Positions 1 to 10,586 of a stretch of 24,992 nt of DNA are shown piece after piece (position 1 is the first letter of the stretch; every line of letters starts with the position of its first letter). The position numbers were made by a program, and so were the translations under genes. Under the pieces are notes generated by a model, which worked only from the letters and a program-made list of their open reading frames with translations, ran no database searches and had not been told where the DNA came from. The DNA is from Peptococcaceae bacterium (lineage in GTDB: Bacteria > Bacillota > DSM-521 > Neomoorellales > Neomoorellaceae). The stretch lies in NCBI GenBank assembly GCA_003509545.1, contig DOLC01000015.1, positions 1 to 24,992 on the forward strand. The letters run 5' to 3'.

Positions 1-20
1 AGCGCTAGTTTGGCCCGCGA

Positions 21-86
21 GGGAGGCTTTTGCGAGCGTAAGCCAAAGCAGGCTGAAAACTGGGGATACGCCGGCAGGGGCCTCCC
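21..86 (+). other. Nested imperfect stem-loop upstream of the rpoB promoter
   Basis: The 7-bp outer arms GGGAGGC (21-27) and GCCTCCC (80-86) pair perfectly. Between them are smaller nested pairings: TGC 31-33 with GCA 74-76, GCGTA 36-40 with TACGC 67-71, and AGCC 41-44 with GGCT 51-54. The element ends directly at the -35 box. No U-run follows it, so it does not look like a terminator. It could be a folded RNA or processing site in a transcript entering from an upstream gene (rplL is usual there, but is not in the window), or a DNA-level inverted repeat. I do not recognise it as a known RNA family. The pairing is by eye only. Confidence 0.4.
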
Positions 87-115
87 TTGACATCCGTCTT
101 CCCTTGTGATAGCAT
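87..115 (+). promoter_or_regulatory. Probable sigma-A extended -10 promoter for rpoBC
   Basis: A perfect -35 box TTGACA (87-92) is followed by a 17-bp spacer and the -10 box TAGCAT (110-115, 4 of 6 matches). An extended -10 TG lies at 107-108, one base before the -10. Transcription would begin near 121-123 and give a leader of about 137 nt before the rpoB ATG. The downstream DNA is AT-rich, unlike the coding regions. It may add to read-through from upstream ribosomal protein genes rather than replace it. Confidence 0.7.
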
Positions 116-202
116 ACTAGAATGCCATTATTTTGCGACTCCACGATTAAACTTTTCCACCAAGGGTAATAATTAGTTAAGCAGCCTCTTGTTATTAGAA
201 GG

Positions 203-231
203 AAAAGCGAGGTTTCCCAAACCTTGCTTTT
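203..231 (+). terminator. Hairpin in rpoB leader, attenuator-like
   Basis: Bases 203-215 pair with 219-231 over 13 bp with one G-U wobble (209/225) and a 3-nt CCC loop. The stem begins with AAAAGC and ends with GCTTTT, followed by TGTAATTTCT, so the transcript has a short, broken U-rich tail. It lies 28 nt before the rpoB start codon, inside the predicted leader. Partial termination before rpoB is known in other bacteria; here it is an inference from shape and position. Confidence 0.5.
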
Positions 232-259
232 GTAATTTCTCTCGGGGGGGGACCTGGCC

Positions 260-3200
260 ATGCCTTATCCCGTTAAGGTCGGCAATAGGGAACGCTGGAG
301 CTATTCTAGCATCAAAGAGGTGCTAGACCTTCCCAACCTGATTGAGGTTCAGCGCAAATCGTACCAATGGTTTATCGAAGAGGGGATCCGGGAGACCTTC
401 CAGGAGATATCACCCATTCAGGATTTTACGGGCAACTTGATTCTGGAATTTGTGGACTATTCCCTGGGCCACGCTAAATACAGCGTAGAAGAATGCAAGG
501 AGCGCGACATGACCTATGCCGCGCCCTTAAGGGTAAAGGTGCGCCTCATCAACAAGGAGACGGGGGAGGTCAAAGAGCAGGAGGTCTTTATGGGGGATCT
601 TCCCCTTATGACTTCCAAGGGCACCTTTATTATTAACGGGGCCGAAAGGGTTATAGTGAGCCAGCTGGTACGCTCCCCTGGGGTCTATTATTCGGAAAGC
701 ACCGATTCCTCCGGGGCCAGGGTTTTCGGGGCCACCTTAATTCCCAACCGCGGAGCCTGGCTCGAATTCGAAACGGACAATACGGGCAGTGTTTACGTAC
801 GCGTGGACCGTACCCGTAAAATCCCGGCTACCGTCTTGCTGAAGGCCCTGGGATACAACACCAAAGCCCGCATCCTGGAACTCTTCGATTACGACGTGCG
901 CATCCAGACCACCCTGGAGAAGGACCCCACGGATTCCGAAGAAGAGGCCCTGGTGGAAATTTATAAGCGCCTCCGTCCCGGCGAGCCTCCTACGGTGGAG
1001 AGCGCCCGGAACCTTCTGGAGTCCCTCTTCTTCGATCCCAAGCGCTACGATTTAGGCCAGGTCGGTCGCTACAAGTTGCACAAGAAGCTGGGGCACGGCG
1101 TTCTTGCCCATGAGGTCAACGGCCGCCAGGAATATATCCGTACGTTGACCAAGGAGGATATAGTCCACATCATCCGCTACTTGCTGCGCCTTATGGACGG
1201 CCAGGAGCAGCCCGATGATATAGATCACCTGGGGAACCGCCGGGTACGCTCGGTGGGAGAACTCCTGCAGAACCAATTCCGCATAGGCCTCGCCCGCATG
1301 GAGAGGGTAGTCCGGGAAAGGATGACCATCCAGGATATGGAGGCCATAACCCCCCAGGTTCTCATCAATATCCGTCCGGTGGTGGCGGCCGTCAAGGAGT
1401 TTTTCGGTTCCAGCCAGCTGTCCCAGTTTATGGACCAGACCAACCCCCTGTCGGAGCTGACCCACAAGCGCCGCCTTTCCGCCCTAGGTCCGGGAGGCCT
1501 GAGCAGGGAACGGGCGGGTTTTGAAGTACGGGACGTGCACACCTCCCACTACGGCCGCATGTGCCCCATTGAGACGCCGGAAGGTCCCAATATCGGCCTT
1601 ATAGGTTCTTTGAGCACCTACGCCCGGGTCAACGAATTCGGCTTCATCGAAACGCCCTACCGTAAGGTGGATAAGGAGAAGGGTATAGTCACCGACGAGG
1701 TGATCTACCTCAGCGCCGACGAGGAGGACCAGTACATCATCGCCCAGGCCAATACGCCCGTGGACGAACAGGGACGTTTTCTGGAGCCCCGTGTTACGGC
1801 GCGGCACCGCGGCGAGATCGTAGTAGTACCCGCCGACCGGGTGGACCTTATGGACGTGTCTCCCAAGCAAATGGTCAGCTTGGCGGCCTCCCTCATCCCC
1901 TTCCTGGAGCACGACGACGCCAACCGGGCGTTGATGGGCGCCAACATGCAGCGCCAGGCGGTACCCCTGGTGAGGACGGAAGCTCCCCTGGTTGGTACAG
2001 GGATGGAATGGCGGGCCGCCAGGGACTCGGGCGTGGCCCTGCTGGCGGAGAACGCCGGGGTTGTGGAACGGGTAACCGCCCGGGAAATAGTAATCCGTAC
2101 GGACGAAGGCACCCTGGATACCTATCGGCTGCAGAAATTCGTCCGCTCCAACCAGGGCACCTGCATTAATCAAAAACCCATCGTCCGTAAAGGTCAGCGC
2201 GTGGAGGCGGGCGAGGTCATCGCCGACGGCCCCTCCACCGAAAACGGCGAACTCGCCCTGGGCCGGAACGTCCTGGTGGCCTTTATGACGTGGGAAGGAT
2301 ACAATTACGAGGACGCCATTCTCATCAGCGAGCGGCTGGTGAAGGACGACGTATTTACTTCCATTCATATAGAGGAGTACGAGTGCGAGGCCCGGGACAC
2401 CAAATTGGGCCCGGAAGAGATCACCAGGGATATTCCCAACGTGGGTGAGGACGTTTTAAAGGACCTGGATGAAAGGGGCATCATCCGGGTGGGGGCCGAA
2501 GTAAGGCCGGGAGACATCCTGGTGGGCAAGGTGACCCCCAAAGGGGAGACGGAGCTCACGGCCGAGGAAAGGCTCTTGAGGGCCATCTTCGGAGAAAAGG
2601 CCCGGGAAGTACGGGATACTTCCCTGCGGGTGCCCCACGGCGAATCGGGCAAGGTGGTAGATGTTAAAGTCTTCTCCCGGGAAAGCGGCGACGAGCTGGC
2701 GCCGGGAGTGAATAAACTGGTGCGCGTGTACGTTGCCCAGAAGCGCAAGATTTCGGTGGGTGACAAGATGGCCGGCCGCCACGGGAACAAGGGGGTCATT
2801 TCCCGCATCCTGCCGGAGGAGGATATGCCCTTCTTGCCGGACGGTACTCCCGTAGACATTGTCCTGAACCCCCTGGGCGTGCCTTCGCGGATGAATCTCG
2901 GGCAGATCCTGGAAACCCACTTGGGGTGGGCGGCCAAGGAACTGGGCATCCATGTGGCCTGCCCGGTCTTCGACGGCGCGGATGAAGAAGAGATAAAGGA
3001 AGCCCTGCGCCGGGCGGGTCTCCCTGAAGACGGCAAAACCATCTTATACGACGGCCGTACGGGCGAGCCCTTCGACCGGCCCATAACCGTGGGCTATATG
3101 TACATGCTCAAGCTGGCCCACCTGGTGGACGATAAGATCCACGCCCGGTCGACGGGCCCCTACTCCCTTGTCACCCAGCAGCCCTTGGGCGGCAAGGCCC

Positions 3201-3607
3201 AGTTCGGCGGCCAGCGCTTCGGAGAAATGGAGGTCTGGGCCCTGGAGGCTTACGGAGCGGCCTACACCCTCCAGGAGATCCTCACCGTCAAATCCGATGA
3301 CGTGGTGGGCCGGGTCAAGACCTATGAGGCCATTGTTAAGGGCGAAAACGTGCCCGAGCCAGGCGTTCCCGAATCCTTTAAAGTTTTGATCAAGGAATTA
3401 CAGAGCCTGGGTTTGGACGTCAAGGTCCTCTCGGAAGAGAACGAGGAAGAGGCGGGAGATGACCTGGATCTGGTGGAATTGGAAGCCGACCTAGCAAGCG
3501 AAGGGGGTCTTCTTGAGGAGGTGGAAGAAGAGGAGGAAGGGTTGTCTTACGGCCAGCGCCTTCAGCGGGCTAAAGTAGTACCGGGCGGCGACTTTGAGGA
3601 AGAATAA
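260..3607 (+). CDS. rpoB: RNA polymerase subunit beta
   Basis: This 1115-aa protein is the beta subunit of core RNA polymerase and forms half of the active-site cleft with the rpoC product. The rifampicin pocket is intact and of the sensitive type: D392, H402 and S407 match E. coli D516, H526 and S531 at a constant offset. The catalytic-region lysines K836 and K844 lie in the DKMAGRHGNKG motif, at the E. coli K1065/K1073 spacing. The C-terminal GGKAQFGGQRFGEMEVWALE motif that contacts beta' is present. After it comes a strongly acidic tail (about residues 1055-1115) with runs of Glu. The ATG at 260 gives the standard N-terminus; its ribosome binding site is a run of eight G (244-251) rather than AGGAGG. 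It is first in the cluster, 20 bp before rpoC. Confidence 0.98.
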   Translation: MPYPVKVGNRERWSYSSIKEVLDLPNLIEVQRKSYQWFIEEGIRETFQEISPIQDFTGNLILEFVDYSLGHAKYSVEECKERDMTYAAPLRVKVRLINKETGEVKEQEVFMGDLPLMTSKGTFIINGAERVIVSQLVRSPGVYYSESTDSSGARVFGATLIPNRGAWLEFETDNTGSVYVRVDRTRKIPATVLLKALGYNTKARILELFDYDVRIQTTLEKDPTDSEEEALVEIYKRLRPGEPPTVESARNLLESLFFDPKRYDLGQVGRYKLHKKLGHGVLAHEVNGRQEYIRTLTKEDIVHIIRYLLRLMDGQEQPDDIDHLGNRRVRSVGELLQNQFRIGLARMERVVRERMTIQDMEAITPQVLINIRPVVAAVKEFFGSSQLSQFMDQTNPLSELTHKRRLSALGPGGLSRERAGFEVRDVHTSHYGRMCPIETPEGPNIGLIGSLSTYARVNEFGFIETPYRKVDKEKGIVTDEVIYLSADEEDQYIIAQANTPVDEQGRFLEPRVTARHRGEIVVVPADRVDLMDVSPKQMVSLAASLIPFLEHDDANRALMGANMQRQAVPLVRTEAPLVGTGMEWRAARDSGVALLAENAGVVERVTAREIVIRTDEGTLDTYRLQKFVRSNQGTCINQKPIVRKGQRVEAGEVIADGPSTENGELALGRNVLVAFMTWEGYNYEDAILISERLVKDDVFTSIHIEEYECEARDTKLGPEEITRDIPNVGEDVLKDLDERGIIRVGAEVRPGDILVGKVTPKGETELTAEERLLRAIFGEKAREVRDTSLRVPHGESGKVVDVKVFSRESGDELAPGVNKLVRVYVAQKRKISVGDKMAGRHGNKGVISRILPEEDMPFLPDGTPVDIVLNPLGVPSRMNLGQILETHLGWAAKELGIHVACPVFDGADEEEIKEALRRAGLPEDGKTILYDGRTGEPFDRPITVGYMYMLKLAHLVDDKIHARSTGPYSLVTQQPLGGKAQFGGQRFGEMEVWALEAYGAAYTLQEILTVKSDDVVGRVKTYEAIVKGENVPEPGVPESFKVLIKELQSLGLDVKVLSEENEEEAGDDLDLVELEADLASEGGLLEEVEEEEEGLSYGQRLQRAKVVPGGDFEEE

Positions 3608-3627
3608 CCCTGTGGGAGGGAGTCCGT

Positions 3628-7119
<3,492 letters not shown>

Positions 7120-7157
7120 TAATATATCAAGCGTGTGACTTTTGGGAGGGTCTAGCC

Positions 7158-7409
7158 ATGTCCTGCGAGCGCATACGGGCGGCCCGCAAGAAGACGGTGG
7201 GTACCAAACAGACCATCAAAGCTGTGCAAAAAGGGGATGCTCGGGTGGTTTTCGTGGCGCGGGATGCCGAGGCTCACGTGACCGAGCCCTTGTTGGCCCT
7301 CTGTAGAGAAAAAGGCGTTGAAGTCGTTATGGTAGATTCTATGGAGGAGCTGGGCCGGGCCTGCGGTATTGAAGTAGGTTCGGCTTCGGCTGCCATCCTT
7401 GAGGAATAG
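7158..7409 (+). CDS. rplGB: L7Ae-type K-turn-binding protein (YbxF-like)
   Basis: This 83-aa protein belongs to the L7Ae/L30e/S12e family, which binds kink-turn motifs in RNA. The fold signature is visible in GTKQTIKAVQKG near residue 15 and the hydrophobic strand ARVVFVARDA, followed by a helix and the strand VEVVMVDS. B. subtilis YbxF lies in the same place between rpoC and rpsL and binds K-turns in vitro; its cellular role is still unclear. I chose the ATG at 7158 because GGGAGGG lies at 7144-7150 and the protein then starts like its relatives. An in-frame ATG at 7116, overlapping the rpoC stop, would add 14 unlikely residues (MIIYQACDFWEGLA). It is probably co-transcribed with rpsL, 27 bp downstream. 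Confidence 0.88.
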   Translation: MSCERIRAARKKTVGTKQTIKAVQKGDARVVFVARDAEAHVTEPLLALCREKGVEVVMVDSMEELGRACGIEVGSASAAILEE

Positions 7410-7436
7410 CCGGCTGGGGAAGGAGGTGGCAAAGAC

Positions 7437-7811
7437 ATGCCGACAGTACAGCAGCTGGTACGCGAGGCCCGCCGCCAGGTGGAAAAGAAGTCATCAGCGC
7501 CGGCCCTTAGGGGGGCGCCCCAGCGCCGCGGGGTGTGCACGCGGGTGTATACCACTACGCCCAAAAAGCCCAACTCCGCCTTGCGTAAGGTGGCCCGCGT
7601 ACGCCTGACCAACGGCATTGAGGTTACCGCCTACATCCCCGGCATCGGCCATAACCTCCAGGAGCATTCGGTCGTGTTGGTCAGGGGAGGCAGGGTAAAG
7701 GACCTGCCGGGCGTACGATACCATATCATTCGCGGCACCCTGGACGCCGCCGGGGTCCAGAACCGGCGCCAGGGCCGTTCCAAGTACGGGGCCAAGCGTC
7801 CCAAGAGTTGA
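7437..7811 (+). CDS. rpsL: 30S ribosomal protein S12
   Basis: S12 lies at the decoding centre of the small subunit and affects accuracy of tRNA selection. The protein has 124 aa, and the diagnostic motif TTTPKKPNSALRKV is present. K43 and K88, the streptomycin-related lysines, are wild type, counting from Met as in E. coli. D89, the residue methylthiolated in E. coli, is also present in GGRVKDLPGVRYH. The ATG at 7437 is preceded by AAGGAGGTG (7419-7428 region). It begins the classical str order rpsL-rpsG-fusA-tuf, with rpsG 46 bp downstream. Confidence 0.98.
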   Translation: MPTVQQLVREARRQVEKKSSAPALRGAPQRRGVCTRVYTTTPKKPNSALRKVARVRLTNGIEVTAYIPGIGHNLQEHSVVLVRGGRVKDLPGVRYHIIRGTLDAAGVQNRRQGRSKYGAKRPKS

Positions 7812-7857
7812 ACCACAGTGGGGAAAAGGGATAGCTGATTAGGAGGAGGGACAGCAG

Positions 7858-8328
7858 GTGCCGCGAAGGGGAAGGGTACCCCGGCGGGAAGTAGAGCCGG
7901 ATCCCGTGTACGGGAGTACCAAGGTGACTAAGCTCATCAACCAAGTTATGCTGGACGGCAAAAAATCGCTGGCTCAAAGGATTTGCTATGGAGCCTTTGA
8001 TATAATCAGGGAAAAAACCGGCAAAGATCCCTTGGAAGTCTTTGAGCAGGCCTTGAAGAACGTAATGCCGGTGTTGGAGACAAGGGCGCGCAGGGTGGGC
8101 GGCGCCAACTACCAGGTGCCGGTAGAAGTCCGGCCGGAGAGGCGCCAGACCCTGGGCATTCGCTGGATTGTGAATTACGCCCGGGCGCGCAGCGGCAAGA
8201 GCATGCAGGAAAAACTGGCCGCCGAACTCCTGGATGCGGCCAATAATACGGGCGGTGCGGTAAAGAAGAAGGAAGATACCCACAAGATGGCCGAAGCCAA
8301 CCGAGCCTTTGCCCATTACCGGTGGTAG
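7858..8328 (+). CDS. rpsG: 30S ribosomal protein S7
   Basis: S7 nucleates assembly of the 16S rRNA 3' domain (the 30S head) and contacts the E-site tRNA. The 156-aa protein has the usual basic N-terminus (PRRGRVPRREVEPDPVYGS) and the conserved segments GGANYQVPVEVRPERR and KKEDTHKMAEANRAFAHYRW. Its length matches the family. The start is GTG at 7858, with a strong AGGAGGAGG at 7841-7849. In E. coli S7 represses its own mRNA near this gene; I see no clear equivalent site in the 46-bp spacer before it. An 88-bp gap with a bulged hairpin separates it from fusA. Confidence 0.97.
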   Translation: MPRRGRVPRREVEPDPVYGSTKVTKLINQVMLDGKKSLAQRICYGAFDIIREKTGKDPLEVFEQALKNVMPVLETRARRVGGANYQVPVEVRPERRQTLGIRWIVNYARARSGKSMQEKLAAELLDAANNTGGAVKKKEDTHKMAEANRAFAHYRW

Positions 8329-8356
8329 CTGCGGGGGTCAGGGGCCCAGGTGCAGC

Positions 8357-8381
8357 GGGGTCCTGGCTTTACCGGATCCCC
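8357..8381 (+). other. Bulged hairpin between rpsG and fusA
   Basis: GGGG-TCC-GG (8357-8366) pairs with CC-GGA-CCCC (8372-8381) over 9 bp. Single-T bulges lie on each side (8364 and 8377) and the loop is CTTTA. No U-run follows. It may be an mRNA processing or stability element, or chance pairing in GC-rich DNA. Confidence 0.3.
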
Positions 8382-8416
8382 GAGGCCTGCAACCTGATTG
8401 GAGAGGGTGATAAAGG

Positions 8417-10495
8417 ATGCCGCGCGAATACCCACTAGAGAAAACCAGAAACATCGGGATCATGGCTCACATTGACGCCGGCAAAACCACCACGACCGAA
8501 AGGATCCTTTTCTACACCGGGCGGGTACACCGGATGGGTGAGGTTCACGAAGGGACGGCTACCATGGACTGGATGGTCCAGGAGCAGGAACGGGGCATTA
8601 CCATTACATCGGCGGCTACCACCTGTTTCTGGCGCGACTGCCGAATTAACATTATAGACACGCCAGGCCACGTGGACTTCACCGTAGAAGTAGAGAGGTC
8701 CCTGAGAGTCCTGGACGGGTCGGTGGCCATCTTCTGCGCCGTGGGCGGGGTGGAGCCCCAGTCGGAAACGGTGTGGCGGCAGGCCGATAAGTACGGCGTG
8801 CCCCGGATCGCCTATATAAACAAGATGGACCGGGTAGGAGCCGATTTCTTCCGGGTGGTAAGCCAGATTGCGGAACGCCTGGGTGCTACGCCGGTTCCCA
8901 TTCAGCTCCCTATCGGCGCGGAGGATAATTTCCGGGGTATTGTGGACCTGGTGCGCATGAAGGCCGTGATATACACCGACGACCTGGGGACGGTCATGGA
9001 GGAGCAGCCCATTCCTCCGGAGATGGCCGAGAGGGCGGCAGAATACCGGGAAAAGCTGCTGGAAGCGGTGGCGGAAAGCGACGAGGAACTAATGCTTAAA
9101 TACCTGGAAGGCGAGGACCTGTCGGAAGAGGAGATTAAGGCCGGCATCCGCAAGGCCACCATTGCGTTAAAGATGGTTCCGGTTCTCTGCGGAGCATCCT
9201 TTAAGAATAAGGGCGTCCAGCCCTTGTTGGACGCCATTGTGGATTACCTGCCGGCACCCACCGATATACCCGCCGTCCGCGGCGTGGATCCCCAGACGGG
9301 GGAAGAGGACCGGCGGCGCTCCAGCGACAACGAACCCTTTTCGGCCCTGGCCTTTAAGATTATGGCCGATCCCTATGTGGGCAAATTGACTTTTATCCGC
9401 GTTTACTCGGGAACCCTTTCTTCCGGGTCCTACGTGTATAATTCCACCAAGGGCCGCCGGGAGCGCATCGGCCGGATCTTGCGGATGCACGCCAACCACC
9501 GGGAGGAGGTGGGCGAGGCCTTCGCCGGCGACATAGTGGCCGCCGTGGGCCTAAGACACACCACCACCGGCGATACCCTGTGCGATGAGGAACACCCCAT
9601 CGTGCTGGAGGCCATGCAGTTCCCGGAGCCGGTTATCTCCGTGGCCATCGAACCCAAGACCAAGGCCGACCAGGAGAAGCTGAGCCTGGCCCTGCAGAAG
9701 CTGGCGGAAGAAGACCCCACCTTCCGTATGCATACCGATCCCGAGACCGGCCAGACCATTATTTCCGGCATGGGAGAGCTGCACCTGGAGATTATTGTGG
9801 ATCGGCTGGTGCGGGAGTTTAAAGTAGGGGCCAACGTAGGTAAGCCCCAGGTGGCCTACAAAGAAACCATCCGCAAGGCCGTTAAGGCGGAGGGGAAATA
9901 TATCCGCCAGTCGGGCGGCCGGGGCCAGTACGGACATGTGGTCCTGGAACTGGAACCCCTGGAGCCGGGCAAGGGCTACGAGTTCGTCAGTAAAATCGTC
10001 GGCGGTGTGGTGCCCAAGGAGTATATCCCGGCCGTGGATGCCGGGATACGGGAGGCCATGGAAACCGGCGTCCTGGCGGGATATCCCCTGGTTGACATCC
10101 GGGCCGTCTTGGTGGACGGCTCCTACCACGAGGTGGACTCCTCGGAAATGGCCTTTAAAATAGCGGCTTCCCAGGCCCTCAAGGAAGGGGTAAAAAAGGC
10201 CGAACCGGTCCTTTTGGAACCCATCATGAAGGTGGAAGTTACCGTCCCCGAAGAGTATATGGGGGACGTTATCGGCGATATCAACGCCCGCCGGGGACGG
10301 ATCGAGGGTCTGGAGCCGCGGGGCGGGACCGAGGTAATCCGGGGCTATGTACCCCTGGCCGAGATGTTCGGCTACGCCACGGATCTCCGCTCCCGTACCC
10401 AGGGTCGGGGAACCTATGTCATGCAGTTCTCCCATTACAGCGAAGTACCCCAGAATATAGCCGAGGAGATCATTAAAAGGCAGCGGGGGATGTAG
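8417..10495 (+). CDS. fusA: Elongation factor G
   Basis: This 692-aa GTPase drives translocation of tRNA and mRNA on the ribosome and, with the recycling factor, subunit splitting. GTP-binding motifs are intact: AHIDAGKTT at 17-25, the switch I region RGITITSAA, DTPGH at 81-85 and NKMD at 135-138. The later domains follow, including SGMGELHLEII in domain III and the domain IV segment SGGRGQYGHVVLE, which reaches into the decoding centre. The ATG at 8417 follows GGAGAGGG. It has the normal full length of the family, so it is the housekeeping EF-G rather than a diverged paralogue. Its codon use is mixed like the ribosomal protein genes, in contrast to the tuf gene that follows. Confidence 0.98.
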   Translation: MPREYPLEKTRNIGIMAHIDAGKTTTTERILFYTGRVHRMGEVHEGTATMDWMVQEQERGITITSAATTCFWRDCRINIIDTPGHVDFTVEVERSLRVLDGSVAIFCAVGGVEPQSETVWRQADKYGVPRIAYINKMDRVGADFFRVVSQIAERLGATPVPIQLPIGAEDNFRGIVDLVRMKAVIYTDDLGTVMEEQPIPPEMAERAAEYREKLLEAVAESDEELMLKYLEGEDLSEEEIKAGIRKATIALKMVPVLCGASFKNKGVQPLLDAIVDYLPAPTDIPAVRGVDPQTGEEDRRRSSDNEPFSALAFKIMADPYVGKLTFIRVYSGTLSSGSYVYNSTKGRRERIGRILRMHANHREEVGEAFAGDIVAAVGLRHTTTGDTLCDEEHPIVLEAMQFPEPVISVAIEPKTKADQEKLSLALQKLAEEDPTFRMHTDPETGQTIISGMGELHLEIIVDRLVREFKVGANVGKPQVAYKETIRKAVKAEGKYIRQSGGRGQYGHVVLELEPLEPGKGYEFVSKIVGGVVPKEYIPAVDAGIREAMETGVLAGYPLVDIRAVLVDGSYHEVDSSEMAFKIAASQALKEGVKKAEPVLLEPIMKVEVTVPEEYMGDVIGDINARRGRIEGLEPRGGTEVIRGYVPLAEMFGYATDLRSRTQGRGTYVMQFSHYSEVPQNIAEEIIKRQRGM

Positions 10496-10511
10496 TCCCC
10501 CGGGCCTTAAC

Positions 10512-10536
10512 CCCCGGGCGGCCTGGCCGCCCGGGG
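10512..10536 (+). other. Perfect GC hairpin between fusA and tuf
   Basis: CCCCGGGCGG (10512-10521) is perfectly complementary to CCGCCCGGGG (10527-10536), with a 5-nt loop CCTGG. It sits 16 nt after the fusA stop. An AT-rich stretch with no U-run follows (10540-10572), then the tuf ribosome binding site. It is too GC-rich to be random spacer and lacks a terminator tail. A 3'-end stabiliser or processing site that lets tuf be expressed more than fusA is a reasonable guess. Confidence 0.5.
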
Positions 10537-10586
10537 CCCTGATACTTACAAACTAAACTAATTCACCTTAGTAAGGAGGCAAAGGG

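Noticed and set aside
1..90. Frame open from base 1 to a TGA at 88-90, possible end of an upstream gene
   Set aside because: The translation (SASLAREGGFCERKP...) does not resemble L7/L12 or any protein I know, and the region folds into nested stems.
10546..10574. TTACAA-17-TAGTAA as a tuf promoter
   Set aside because: The -10 would overlap the ribosome binding site and the transcript would start nearly at the start codon, losing that site; match to consensus is poor.
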